Notes: generated by a model not told the origin, from the sequence alone. Counted from the first letter of the stretch, positions 18,346-27,378 are shown. The stretch is DNA of 64,000 bases from JAHEKD01 sp965215945 (GCA_965215945.1 CBDCFC010000026.1:92113-156112), one strand, 5' to 3'. Made by a program: numbers and translations.

Positions 18346-18374
18346 GTTACGGTAAGCACCCCGGGTTTAGCTGG
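18346..18374 (+). repeat. Palindrome-rich repeat copy 1, right part
   Basis: GTTACGGTAAGCACCCCGGG continues the repeat cut by the IS. The final palindrome is degraded here (GGGTTTAGCTGG) compared with the perfect CCCCGGGTTTACCCGGGG of copy 2. Confidence 0.7.
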
Positions 18375-18393
18375 ATTTTAGTAAAAAATATTG

Positions 18394-18447
18394 AGGTTCC
18401 GGCACAAGGCCGGGTTGTATTAATAATGTTTAAGGTTCCGGCACAAG
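18394..18447. repeat. Direct repeat pair AGGTTCCGGCACAAG
   Basis: The same 15 bp occur at 18394-18408 and 18433-18447, 39 bp apart, each followed by a CCGGG/CCCGG palindrome remnant. A related CCCGGCACAAGCC lies near 25996. They look like small interspersed intergenic repeats. Confidence 0.55.
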
Positions 18448-18481
18448 CCCGGGGGTATCTATTTCAAGGTTCAGTGCTGAG

Positions 18482-19762
18482 TTAAAATTTATCTTTCAAA
18501 CTGTAATACAACATACCGGCAACCAGCCCAGGATAACGCAACAAAGTACCGCCTGGAAATTCCGGGCTTGGCAACGCAGCCATAATATCGAAACGCTGCG
18601 CCGTTCCACTTACAGCTTCAGCGATTAACTTTCCGGCCAGTGTTGTCAAACAGACTCCCTGACCGGAAAAACCTTGTGCATAAAACACATTCGGCTGTAA
18701 TTTACCAAAGCTTGGCAAGCGATTTAAAGTGATGGCTAAGGTGCCGCCCCAGGCGTAGTCTATTTTAGTATTTTTCAGTTGAGGATAAACCTTCAACATT
18801 ACCGGGCGCACGAAATTTGCAATATCTCCTGGAAATTTAGAGCTGTAGTTTTCACCACCGCCGAACAGCAAACGCTTATCAGCAGATAAACGGTAATAAT
18901 CAACCACAAACTTGCTGTCGGCAACGGCAACATCATCACGAATCAGCTGTTTTGCCCGCTCCTCACCCAATGTCTCGGTGGCAATAATAAAATTATTTAT
19001 CGGCATGATCTGCGCCGCCATGGTTGGATTTAATTTGTCCAAGTAGCCATTGCAGGCGACAACAGCATAATCTGCAGTAATGACGGCCTTTTCGGTTTTT
19101 ACCCACACTGGCTGCGCCTGATTGAAGTTAATCACCGGTGAATGTTCATAAATTTTTACCCCGGCTTCACGCGCTGCATGAGCCAGACCCAATACATAAT
19201 TCAATGGATGTAAATGGCCTGCGCCGAGATCCAAACTGCCGCCGTGGTAAATACTTGTGCCCAACATTTCAACCATTTCTTCTTTGTCGACAAAGCGAAT
19301 TTGGTCATAGTCATAATCATTTCTGAGCTTGTCGACTTCACTACGGTATTCTTCGACATAAGATTTTTTATGCGCCGCATGCAAAAGACCATCCTTGTAA
19401 TCACATTGAATTTTATGCTGAGAAATTCGTTCTTTAACCAATCGTTTCGCTTCTTCGGCTAAATCCCAAAGCTCATGAGCACGCCTTTTCCCGAATGATT
19501 CTTCGAGCTCAGACTGCCATTTACGCTGACCCGTATGTAGCTGACCACCATTGCGACCAGAGGCACCCCAGCCAATACGATTGGCTTCAAGCAGAACAAC
19601 CTGATAACCGGTTTCAGCAAGATGTAGAGCTGCTGAAACACCAGTAAACCCACCTCCGATTACACAAACATCACAACGCTCATCAGCCTCAAGACTGCTA
19701 ACTTCAGCAATACCCTTTGCTGTAGCGGTATAGTAAGAATTTATGTAATCGCAAATGGTCAT
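18482..19762 (-). CDS. FAD-dependent amine/amino-acid oxidoreductase (DAO family, PuuB-like)
   Basis: A 426-residue flavoprotein of the DAO superfamily. It has the Rossmann GGGFTG motif near residue 37, the strand-end acid in VVLLEANRIGWGASGRNGGQ and a C-terminal FAD-contact segment YAQGFSGQGVCLTTLAGK. The closest pattern I know is gamma-glutamylputrescine oxidase or related N-alkyl amino-acid oxidases, which make H2O2, ammonia and an aldehyde. The substrate cannot be read from sequence. It stands alone, divergent from msrA by about 75 bp. A peroxide-producing enzyme beside a methionine sulfoxide reductase is suggestive, nothing more. Confidence 0.85.
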   Translation of the reverse strand: MTICDYINSYYTATAKGIAEVSSLEADERCDVCVIGGGFTGVSAALHLAETGYQVVLLEANRIGWGASGRNGGQLHTGQRKWQSELEESFGKRRAHELWDLAEEAKRLVKERISQHKIQCDYKDGLLHAAHKKSYVEEYRSEVDKLRNDYDYDQIRFVDKEEMVEMLGTSIYHGGSLDLGAGHLHPLNYVLGLAHAAREAGVKIYEHSPVINFNQAQPVWVKTEKAVITADYAVVACNGYLDKLNPTMAAQIMPINNFIIATETLGEERAKQLIRDDVAVADSKFVVDYYRLSADKRLLFGGGENYSSKFPGDIANFVRPVMLKVYPQLKNTKIDYAWGGTLAITLNRLPSFGKLQPNVFYAQGFSGQGVCLTTLAGKLIAEAVSGTAQRFDIMAALPSPEFPGGTLLRYPGLVAGMLYYSLKDKF

Positions 19763-19838
19763 GGGATTTTGGCTTGATTATGGTGAACTTATTTATTTAA
19801 GATATACTATGTGCATGATGATTGATAGTTAACCACGA

Positions 19839-20465
19839 ATGTTGTTTGGAAGAAAAAAGAATATTAGCTCAAGTTCCGCTTTATCCGGGCGCACTATGCC
19901 ACAGCAAGTTGCCAGTGAACACTATGTTAACGGCAATCCGCTGGAACCGCCATTTCCCGGAAGAATGCAGTACGCATTATTTGCGTTAGGCTGTTTTTGG
20001 GGTGCTGAACGAAAGTTTTGGGAGACCAAAGGCGTTCATAGCACACATGTTGGTTATTCTGGCGGCACTATCGCAAATCCCAGTTATCAACAAGTTTGCA
20101 GTGGCCAAACAGGCCATGCAGAAGTAGTTAGAGTCGTCTTTGACCCGGAAATAGTCAGCTACGACGACTTGTTAAAAATATTTTGGGAATCACACGATCC
20201 AACTCAGGGTGATCGCCAGGGTAATGATGTTGGCAACCAGTACCGTTCCGGCATTTATACCTATAACGATGAGCAATACGAACAGGCAAAGGCAAGCCTT
20301 GAGGAATACCAAGTTAAACTTGCAGCGGCAGGTTATCCACCTATCACCACCGAAGTGAAGCCGACTTCAGTGTTCTTTTATGCCGAGGATTATCACCAAC
20401 AATATCTGGCTAAAAATCCTCAGGGCTATTGTGGCCTGGGTGGCACTGGAGTTTGTTATAGCTAA
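19839..20465 (+). CDS. msrA: Peptide-methionine (S)-S-oxide reductase
   Basis: Repairs oxidised methionine. The 208-residue E. coli-type protein has the catalytic GCFWG motif with Cys 52, the GYSGG and GHAEVV segments, the SHDPTQGDRQGNDVG stretch and recycling cysteines in the C-terminal GYCGLGGTGVCYS. The 40-residue N-terminal extension before GCFWG is normal for this subtype. It is convergent with hslO, whose stop lies 10 bp downstream. Confidence 0.96.
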   Translation: MLFGRKKNISSSSALSGRTMPQQVASEHYVNGNPLEPPFPGRMQYALFALGCFWGAERKFWETKGVHSTHVGYSGGTIANPSYQQVCSGQTGHAEVVRVVFDPEIVSYDDLLKIFWESHDPTQGDRQGNDVGNQYRSGIYTYNDEQYEQAKASLEEYQVKLAAAGYPPITTEVKPTSVFFYAEDYHQQYLAKNPQGYCGLGGTGVCYS

Positions 20466-20475
20466 TCAACTTTAG

Positions 20476-21345
20476 CTAATTAATCGTATTTGGCTCATCG
20501 GCAACATGATTTAGAAATAATCGCTCCACTTGTTGCTGATTGTATAAATAAGTCCTATTACAAAACTCACAGTCGACGGTAATCCGGCCTTGTTCGCGCA
20601 ATAATTCATAGGTCGAATCACGTCCCATTGTCTGCAACACAGTATCGATGCGTTGCCGTGAGCAAGTGCAATTGAAATAAACATTCTGTTGTTCATAAAT
20701 ACGTACATCTTCCTGATGATAAAGCCGTTTGATCACCTCCACAGCAGTCAAATTTAGTATTTCTTCAGCCGCTATGGTTTTGGTCAGCAAATTGATTCGA
20801 TTCCAATTTTCATCTTCTTCATCGAGTAGACCCGGCATTCTTTGAATCAACAATCCGGCTACTTTGTCCTGGTTGACGAAAAGTTTCAAGCTGCTGGGTA
20901 GCTGTTCTGATTGTGAAAAATATTGTTCGAGTGATTCTGATAAAGTCTGCCCACTTAATTCAACAATACCTTGATACCTATTTTCAAGGTTCATTAAGGT
21001 CATCACTAACCGTGCCTGTCCATATAGCTCCTGCAAAGATGAAGCAAGTGAAAAACTAGATCCATCCTGCCATTTTGCCAAACCTCGAATAGTATTTTTT
21101 GGATTGGACTGAGCGACCAAAGTTTGGATCGGACCATCACCCTGAATTTGCAAAATAATGGAGCTTCCCTGTTTTAATCTTGATCGCAATAATATCGAAG
21201 ATGCCAGAACTTGTCCGAGCTGCTCGGCAACTAACATTGGATACTCATGCTGTGCTAAGACATCGGCCCAGCTTTGTTCCATTTGCACAATGCTCAAGCG
21301 TGTGTTGGCTGACTCGATCAAACAAGGCTGCAGAATATCAGGCAT
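20476..21345 (-). CDS. hslO: Hsp33 redox-regulated chaperone
   Basis: A cytosolic holdase activated by oxidative unfolding. The 289-residue protein has the Hsp33 core (ILLRSRLKQGSSIILQIQGDGPI, IRGLAKW) and the C-terminal zinc-binding cysteines in NCTCSRQRI and CEFCNRTY (CxC...CxxC), with DSTYELLREQGRITVDCEFC as in the family. It starts 2 bp after the SRPBCC gene upstream, so the two are cotranscribed. It is convergent with msrA, another oxidative-damage gene. Confidence 0.95.
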   Translation of the reverse strand: MPDILQPCLIESANTRLSIVQMEQSWADVLAQHEYPMLVAEQLGQVLASSILLRSRLKQGSSIILQIQGDGPIQTLVAQSNPKNTIRGLAKWQDGSSFSLASSLQELYGQARLVMTLMNLENRYQGIVELSGQTLSESLEQYFSQSEQLPSSLKLFVNQDKVAGLLIQRMPGLLDEEDENWNRINLLTKTIAAEEILNLTAVEVIKRLYHQEDVRIYEQQNVYFNCTCSRQRIDTVLQTMGRDSTYELLREQGRITVDCEFCNRTYLYNQQQVERLFLNHVADEPNTIN

Positions 21346-21347
21346 TG

Positions 21348-21881
21348 TTATTCTGATTCGGCAACTGTTTTCAATTTCGCCAGCCCTTTTTCATACATGG
21401 GGCCTACCATTGAATCGAGCATCAAATTAAAATATTTGCCGATAATATTCCCTTCAGCATCACTGATCAGTTTCCAGGCGACTTCAGTCGAATCACCCTC
21501 CGGGGTGGTATGAATCTCTGCGATCGGTTTGCCCTGTTGACCAAAATCCAGCACAATTACTACCTTCTCATCCGCCACTGATTCGATAATCTCCTGGCTA
21601 CCCGTGCCGACATGCTTGTGCTCACTGTTCCACATCATTTTCGCACCAACTCCTGATTCAGGGCCCTGGTATTCGTAATTGGTTTGTGGATCAATCTCGT
21701 GCCAAGGTGACCACTCGGGAAATCGACTCAGGTTATTTGCTATCGAAAACACTTTTTCCGGTGATTTATTAATAGTAACGCTGCGCTCAACCACTACAGT
21801 CTGCGGCAGAAAAAACCCGACAACAACAAAAGCAAGTATGGCAATGACTAAAAATGAAAGGACAAATTTAATAATCTTCAT
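21348..21881 (-). CDS. SRPBCC family protein (polyketide cyclase/AHSA1-like)
   Basis: A 177-residue protein. One N-terminal hydrophobic segment (residues 5-25, a signal anchor) is followed by a START/SRPBCC fold: RSVTINKSPEKVFSIANNLSRFPEWSPW is the typical helix-grip start. Family members bind hydrophobic ligands; the ligand here is unknown. It is first in a two-gene unit with hslO. Confidence 0.8.
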   Translation of the reverse strand: MKIIKFVLSFLVIAILAFVVVGFFLPQTVVVERSVTINKSPEKVFSIANNLSRFPEWSPWHEIDPQTNYEYQGPESGVGAKMMWNSEHKHVGTGSQEIIESVADEKVVIVLDFGQQGKPIAEIHTTPEGDSTEVAWKLISDAEGNIIGKYFNLMLDSMVGPMYEKGLAKLKTVAESE

Positions 21882-21984
21882 GGTTTTTACGGTCTGTTAA
21901 GGTGGTAAAATCTTTTTAAATTATATCAGTCAAGATGATGAGTTTTGAACATAACATCATCCCTGAAACAAATGAGCACATAAC

Positions 21985-22527
21985 ATGAAAGATTTATTTG
22001 ATATTGAACAACTTACCCAATTTGAATTTGGCGCAATTATTATCACTGTTTTAATAGCCGGGCTAGTTTTCGGCTGTTTAATCGCTTACGGTTTATTAAA
22101 CCGAAAAAGCAACCCAAACGCCATTGCCGCCGAAAAAATCAAAGAGGAGTTTGAAGAATATAAAGAAAAAGTTGACGAGCATTTCAATCAAACCTCTGAA
22201 ATGTTTAAAGACGTAACCACACAATATAAAAAGTTATACGACCATATGGCAGTTGGCGCGATTGAGCTTAGCAACGCCGACACTATCACCATGCCAAGGC
22301 TGGAAATGCAGGATTCAGAAGAAGAATCTGAAATGACAGCTGATGAAGCAAAGCCTGAAGCCGATCAAATTGAAGAAATAGCTGAGCAGAAACAATCTGC
22401 TATAGAAGAAACTGCTGAAAGTGAGAATAATGACGATAACGTGGAAGAGCAAATTGCTGAAAACACCGAAACTACTGCTGAAGAGCTAGCACAAGCGCAT
22501 AACCAGGAGGAAAGTAAAACCAGTTAA
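21985..22527 (+). CDS. YhcB/ZapG-like protein (DUF1043)
   Basis: A 180-residue protein with one N-terminal transmembrane segment (residues 17-38), a coiled coil (EKIKEEFEEYKEKVDEHFNQT) and the LYDHMAVGAIEL segment shared with E. coli YhcB. YhcB (ZapG) sits in the inner membrane and links cell division with envelope growth. The C-terminal 80 residues are strongly acidic and probably disordered. It shares a strand with the DUF1353 gene, which starts 17 bp later after an AGGAGG-like site. Confidence 0.78.
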   Translation: MKDLFDIEQLTQFEFGAIIITVLIAGLVFGCLIAYGLLNRKSNPNAIAAEKIKEEFEEYKEKVDEHFNQTSEMFKDVTTQYKKLYDHMAVGAIELSNADTITMPRLEMQDSEEESEMTADEAKPEADQIEEIAEQKQSAIEETAESENNDDNVEEQIAENTETTAEELAQAHNQEESKTS

Positions 22528-22544
22528 GTATTCAGGAGGATTTA

Positions 22545-23228
22545 ATGGAAGAGTACCGCCGCAACCTTTACATACAATTTGAAGAATTACCGCCAATAGA
22601 ATTAAAAACTGTAAAGCCGGATCATAACACTGGCTTTTTTGAACGACTCGCACTAGCCAGCAAAAGACGTTTATTTTCACTAAAAAAAGACTGGAAATTC
22701 CAACTTGGTGAGATTGATTATCAAAGCGACATGAATGGTCGCGTTATCATTCCGCGCGAAGTCGACGGCAAAAAAATCTATTATGATGGAGCCACTATTC
22801 CTTTTCCATGGTTGGTTAGCTTACTAACTATAGGTATTTTACGACCCCTTGGCGTGATGTTGATCGGTTCAATTGTTCATGACTTTGCCTATCGACACGG
22901 TTACTTACTTTTGGAAAAAGAAGACAAAACTCACCAATACTCGATTGAGAGACACGTTGCCGACCGCCTGCTGCGCGACATTATTGCCACAGTAAACAAC
23001 ATGCCAGTCATTGCCTTTTTCGGATGGTTGTTTGTACGATTTGGCTGGCTATTTGTGCGCTATAACAATCAACGATTTGGCGGCAGAGTACCCTACTGGG
23101 AAATCCCACTAGCACTTGTTATTCTGGTGTTAATAGTGCATTTAGTATTACACCACACTACCTTTATTTGTGTGCTGGCAGTGCTTATTTACGGTGGTGT
23201 TTATCTATTACGCCAGCGACTCGATTAG
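22545..23228 (+). CDS. DUF1353 family membrane protein
   Basis: A 227-residue protein. The middle has the DUF1353 pattern (REVDGKKIYYDGATIPFPW, then IVHDFAYRHGYLL), a fold related to small peptidase-like phage proteins but of unknown function. Two or three hydrophobic helices fill residues about 145-215. Its end overlaps by 21 bp the convergent fructosamine-kinase pseudogene. Confidence 0.7.
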   Translation: MEEYRRNLYIQFEELPPIELKTVKPDHNTGFFERLALASKRRLFSLKKDWKFQLGEIDYQSDMNGRVIIPREVDGKKIYYDGATIPFPWLVSLLTIGILRPLGVMLIGSIVHDFAYRHGYLLLEKEDKTHQYSIERHVADRLLRDIIATVNNMPVIAFFGWLFVRFGWLFVRYNNQRFGGRVPYWEIPLALVILVLIVHLVLHHTTFICVLAVLIYGGVYLLRQRLD

Positions 23229-23967
23229 GTTGAAACCTCGTTTACAGGCCGACAAATATCCTGAACCGAATAAATTGTAATGATTTAAATAGTGATAAAG
23301 ATTATAGATAACTTTCTTTTGCTGATAATCAGGGCTTAGAGGATAAGTTTCATTATAGGCCCGATAGAAATTCTGACTAAAGCCGCCAAACATTTCAGTC
23401 ATCGCCACATCAACTTCTCGATCTGCATAATAGACCGCTGGATCAATCAACCAAACAGCTGTCTTATCAAATAAAACATTCCCTGACCATAAATCACCAT
23501 GGACCAGGCTTGGTTGTTGACAATTTTGATTCAGATAATCGATGAGTCTGCTTTTGGATTTTTCCAACCCCAGCTTAAATTTCTTATTTATCGTTTGCTC
23601 TTTAATTAAATCGACCTGGAAAAACAATCTGTGATTTACAAAGAATTCTCCCCAATTTTCACACAATTCATTTCGTTGTATCGATAAGGCCTATATAATT
23701 ATCCTGCTCAAAGCCAAAAGATTGTTGCGGAATTTCATGCAGTAAAGCCAAACCCTGTCCCAACTGCTGCATTTGCTGATTGGTTGCTGAGCTTGCATCT
23801 ATTCTCGTGATTTGTAATTCTTGCTCGCCAACAAAATTTACCTTGGGAATTTTTAAGTGTGGGATATTGTTTTTATTAATTACCTTCCTTAATATCTCAA
23901 GCCCTTGCGCTTCCCGGATTAGGCCATCTTTAAATTGCGAGTGATTATGTTTGGTATAAAGAGTCAT
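23208..23967 (-). pseudogene. Fructosamine kinase family protein, truncated and frameshifted
   Basis: Two frames together give the fructosamine-3-kinase/APH-like kinase. The first (23967-23668) ends GFEQDNYIGLIDTTK; the second (from about 23690) continues QRNELCENWGEFFVNHRL and holds the catalytic SLVHGDLWSGNVLF and WLIDPAVYYADREVDVAM. One base change in reading frame near 23680 separates them. The N-terminal 45 residues with the glycine loop and INQAY segment are missing: the open frame stops against an intergenic repeat at about 23985. The kinase is therefore unlikely to be active. Confidence 0.85.
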
Positions 23968-23984
23968 TACACTAAATTGTCATT

Positions 23985-24128
23985 CCGAGTGAGTATCTAA
24001 CCCTCTTACAAGGATAAACGAATCGAGGAATCTCCTTGGATCAGTTACTGATTCTAACAAAGCCAACCCTTATTCTAAGCCCGAGCAGTCACAAGTAGAT
24101 CCCTCGGCAAGCTCGGGATGACAAGCTT
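23985..24128. repeat. Interspersed repeat with CATTCCGAG / CTCGGGATGACA ends
   Basis: Non-coding sequence between the kinase remnant and the M23 gene. It contains ATTCCGAGTGAGTA, CGAATCGAGGAATCTCC and CCCTCGGCAAGCTCGGGATGA, with an AGCTTG-centred palindrome at the right end. A similar motif (TTCCGGAATGACGAGG) lies at 25880. Its left end coincides with the truncation of the kinase gene. Confidence 0.5.
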
Positions 24129-24129
24129 G

Positions 24130-24939
24130 TCACTCCGACAACATCAGTCTCGGATCGAGCCGTGTGCCAAACAAACTCATACCCCATTGCAGATGCGGAC
24201 CAGTCGCACGACCGGTTTTTCCTACTGCACCAATTACGTCACCTTGTTTAACCTGTTGACCCAACTCGACAGTCGATTTGATCATGTGTATATAAAGCGT
24301 GCTTAAACCATGACCATGATCCAGCATCACAGTAACACCTGTATAAAATAAATCCTGTTGATTAATCGTCACTACACCATCTGCCGGTGCTTTGATTGGT
24401 GTGCCCTCTGGCGCTGCTATATCAAGCCCATAGTGTGGACGCTTGGGTTTACCATTTAAAATTCTACGACTGCCGTAAACACCGCTGATCCGCCCTTTCA
24501 CCGGCCAGATAAACTTTTGCAAAAAATCCTCACGTGGATCATCGATTAATCTAGCGTTATCAAAATATTTTTGTTCACGGGTAATACGATCTAACTCTGC
24601 TTGACTGGGTTGGACTTTATTTGCAGCCAAACCCGTGATTGATTCCTCTTTATATTTTCGTTGTTGGATTTCGAGTTGTTTTTCTTCTTTGCTGCCATCT
24701 GGAAATTCAAGGGTATATTTAATTGCCGGTGGTTCATCACGGCCAAAACCGAGTAAAAAATAGCCTTGATTCGAAACTCGAATCGATTTGCCCTTGTAAA
24801 CCACTTTGATACCAGGTGATACCTTGCCTACAACTAGCCCACCTTGAGTTTTATCGCCGATAAAGTCTACTTCATAAGCAAAAACTGACGATAACAAAAA
24901 CCCTTGTAAAAATAGGGAAATAATTAGAATTTTTTTCAT
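24130..24939 (-). CDS. M23 family metallopeptidase (LytM domain)
   Basis: A 269-residue secreted protein with a signal peptide (to about residue 21, SSVFA). Residues 25-90 form a beta domain. The LytM/M23 domain lies at 155-265 with the first ligand pair in HYGLDIAAP, then YIHM, and the last histidine in HLQWGMSL. All zinc ligands appear to be present, although the usual HxH reads YIHM. It probably cleaves or regulates cleavage of peptidoglycan cross-links in the periplasm. It is divergent from sodB. Confidence 0.88.
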   Translation of the reverse strand: MKKILIISLFLQGFLLSSVFAYEVDFIGDKTQGGLVVGKVSPGIKVVYKGKSIRVSNQGYFLLGFGRDEPPAIKYTLEFPDGSKEEKQLEIQQRKYKEESITGLAANKVQPSQAELDRITREQKYFDNARLIDDPREDFLQKFIWPVKGRISGVYGSRRILNGKPKRPHYGLDIAAPEGTPIKAPADGVVTINQQDLFYTGVTVMLDHGHGLSTLYIHMIKSTVELGQQVKQGDVIGAVGKTGRATGPHLQWGMSLFGTRLDPRLMLSE

Positions 24940-25025
24940 CTAGACAGCACAATCAAATTGTTTATTAATTTTAGCTACATCGGGCTTGCAACAACAGACA
25001 TCCATATGCAGAATAGTGAGCCCGG

Positions 25026-25039
25026 AGCGGAATTCCGCT
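25026..25039. promoter_or_regulatory. 14-bp perfect palindrome upstream of sodB
   Basis: AGCGGAATTCCGCT is a perfect dyad 43 bp before the sodB start. It could be an operator or a small leader hairpin. I do not recognise the regulator. Confidence 0.4.
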
Positions 25040-25082
25040 GAAAATATTGTACCCGATTTAATTATTGATGGAGAGCATACCA

Positions 25083-25687
25083 TGAGCTTTGATTTTGCTG
25101 ATTTACCCTATGACTACAATGCGTTGGAACCGTACATTGATGCGCAGACAATGGAAATCCATTATGACCGTCATCACCGCACTTATTACAACAACTTTGT
25201 TAACGCAGTTAAAGACACTGAACATGCCGACAAAAATTTAGAAACAATTCTGGCTGAAATTTCCAGCCATCCTGTTGCTGTGCGAAACAACGCTGGTGGA
25301 TATTACAACCACAATGTGTTCTGGAATTGCATGAGCGGTTCAGGCGGTGATCCTTCCGAGGCATTGGCAGGCGCTATCGATTCAGCTTTCGGCTCAATGG
25401 ACGACTTAAAAGAAAAAATGAAAGCTGCCGGTATTGGCCGTTTTGGTTCCGGTTTCGCCTGGCTGATCGTCAAAGACGGCAACTTGGAAGTCACTTCGAC
25501 TCCAAATCAGGACAACCCTCTGATGGATGTCGCCGACTCACAGGGACAACCCATCTTGGCCCTGGATGTTTGGGAGCACGCCTATTATCTCAAATACCAA
25601 AATAAACGCCCTGACTACATCGACGCCTGGTGGAATGTAGTTAATTGGGATTATGTTTCAGCGCAGTATGCGAATGCGACTACTTAA
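25083..25687 (+). CDS. sodB: Superoxide dismutase, Fe/Mn type
   Basis: Converts superoxide to O2 and H2O2 in the cytosol. From ATG 25083 (after GATGGAGAG) the product has 201 residues; a longer frame starting at 24986 adds an unconserved leader. It begins FADLPYDYNALEPYIDAQTMEIHYDRHH, has NHNVFWNCM, and carries the metal ligands in LDVWEHAYY. The pattern is closest to iron-type SodB; metal preference is inferred. A terminator follows directly. Confidence 0.95.
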
Positions 25688-25714
25688 AAAAGGCTACCTA
25701 ATTTCATTAGTAGA

Positions 25715-25736
25715 GGCCGCTTAAGCGGCCTTTATT
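25715..25736 (+). terminator. Rho-independent terminator of sodB
   Basis: GGCCGC TTAA GCGGCC followed by TTTATT. Confidence 0.8.
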
Positions 25737-25739
25737 AAT

Positions 25740-26044
25740 AAAGTAAATCGTTTGATTTTGAAGTCACTCAACAACGAACAGCTTTATCCAACACGCCTCT
25801 TCAATAGGTTAATATCCACTGAGACCACTAAGCAATAAGGAAATCCTCTGGATTCCGGACAGCTCTTCGAGCTTCCGGAATGACGAGGCACTCTAAAAAG
25901 GATTCTCGACTTTGAGCAGCCGAGCATCACAGAATTAAATCGATTAGCTAGAGTTATGAGGCATCTCTTTTACGCCCAAACAGACTTTAGGAGATCCCGG
26001 CACAAGCCTGTACCGGACTTGATCCGGTAGCCGGGATAGACTTA
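25740..26044. other. Intergenic stretch with small interspersed repeats
   Basis: There is no gene here. It contains AGCTCTTCGAGCT next to TTCCGGAATGACGAGG (25860-25892), and a palindromic CCCGGCACAAGCC ... CCGGTAGCCGGGAT block (25997-26038) resembling other short intergenic repeats at 18.4 and 24.1 kb. Confidence 0.45.
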
Positions 26045-26380
26045 TCAGCCTAACTTAGCCCCATTCGGAACTTCCCGTTCTGGAATGGCAAGAACGACTG
26101 AACCATCCTCACGATAAAAACCGGTGATCAGACATTCTGATTTGGATGGACCAATCTGTTTGACTGGGAAGTTAATAACAGCAACGACTTGTTTACCGAG
26201 CAAGTCTTCCTTTGAATAGTGAGCGGTGATTTGGGCGCTGGACTTTTTGATGCCAAATTCGCCAAAATCGACTTTGATTTTATATGCAGGTTTTCGCGCT
26301 TCAGGGAAATCCTTGACTTCGATAACTGTGCCAACCCTTAATTCTACCTTCTCGAAGTCACTCCAGGATATTTCTTCCAT
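26045..26380 (-). CDS. tRNA-binding domain protein (CsaA-like)
   Basis: A small OB-fold protein of the EMAP/CsaA type, 111 residues from ATG 26380, which lies 2 bp after the ilvE stop. It shows the family pattern FEKVELRVGTVIEV, then SSAQITAHY, VVAVINFPVKQIGP and the C-terminal REVPNGAKLG. CsaA-like proteins bind tRNA-like structures and act as export-related chaperones in Bacillus. It is in an operon with ilvE. Confidence 0.88.
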   Translation of the reverse strand: MEEISWSDFEKVELRVGTVIEVKDFPEARKPAYKIKVDFGEFGIKKSSAQITAHYSKEDLLGKQVVAVINFPVKQIGPSKSECLITGFYREDGSVVLAIPEREVPNGAKLG

Positions 26381-26382
26381 GT

Positions 26383-27378
26383 TTAAGCCTGAATCAACCA
26401 ACCATGGGTATCTTCAGCGAGGCCAAATTGAATATCGTTCAATGCATTTTTAAGCTGAGTCACTTTCGGGCCTACCCCACCGCTGCCAACCGTGTATTCC
26501 TGATCATGGAAAATCATGGTGCCTATGGGTGCTAAAATTGCTGCTGTGCCGGATAAGGCGGCTTCGCAGTCTGGATGAGTCGCTCGATCAATCACTTCCT
26601 CAGCGGTTAAATCACGCTCAGTCACTGTAAAACCATGATCCCTGGCTAACGTTAATACAGAATCTCGGGTTACACCATGCAAAAATGAATCATCCAGTGC
26701 TTTGGTCAAGACCTCATCGCCATCAAATAAAATGAAGTTGGCTGCGCCGGTTTCAGTAACCCCGCCGACTGAGCAGAATAACACCTGATCGGCATTATGA
26801 TCGGCCTTGGCACGAATCATATGCTTAAGTGCACTGGCATAGTTGCCGCCGGTTTTGATCATGCCATTATCAGGTGCACAACGCATACCCTTATCGTCCA
26901 ATAATAATCTTAATGTCGTACCGGCACTGAAATAATCACCCACTGGAGTTAATAACACGTACATCATCGATTCCCCGGACGGTGCCGCTGCTTTGCCAAT
27001 CGCAGCTTCAGTGCCAATATGCGTTGGACGTATATACATAGAACCAGGTGGCAACGGCACTTGATCCCGGTACTTTTTCACTATGTCCACTATCATCTGA
27101 CCGAGCATGTCCTCATCAACCTGGGGTAATGCCAACATACGGCTGGATTGCTCAAAACGCTTGACGTTCTGGTCCATGCGGAAAATTTTTACCGAGCCAT
27201 CCGGATGACGAAATGCTTTTAAACCTTCAAAACAGGTACTGGCATAGTGCAGCACATGGCTGCCCGGATGTAAAGTTAAGGAATCACTGGAAACAAATTC
27301 CGGCGTACTCCATTGATTGTCCTTAAACCGGGCAATAACCATTTCCGGCATGAACTCGGTTCCAAACGCTTTTGCCAT
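26383..27378 (-). CDS. ilvE: Branched-chain amino-acid aminotransferase (type II)
   Basis: A PLP enzyme for the last step of Leu, Ile and Val synthesis. The 331-residue product has THIGTEAAIG, the catalytic-lysine region GMIKTGGNYASAL, VTETGAANF and the C-terminal SGTAAILAPIG motif. This is the IlvE_II class common in Gram-positives and some proteobacteria, not the E. coli class. It is directly followed by the CsaA-like gene. Confidence 0.93.
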   Translation of the reverse strand: MAKAFGTEFMPEMVIARFKDNQWSTPEFVSSDSLTLHPGSHVLHYASTCFEGLKAFRHPDGSVKIFRMDQNVKRFEQSSRMLALPQVDEDMLGQMIVDIVKKYRDQVPLPPGSMYIRPTHIGTEAAIGKAAAPSGESMMYVLLTPVGDYFSAGTTLRLLLDDKGMRCAPDNGMIKTGGNYASALKHMIRAKADHNADQVLFCSVGGVTETGAANFILFDGDEVLTKALDDSFLHGVTRDSVLTLARDHGFTVTERDLTAEEVIDRATHPDCEAALSGTAAILAPIGTMIFHDQEYTVGSGGVGPKVTQLKNALNDIQFGLAEDTHGWLIQA

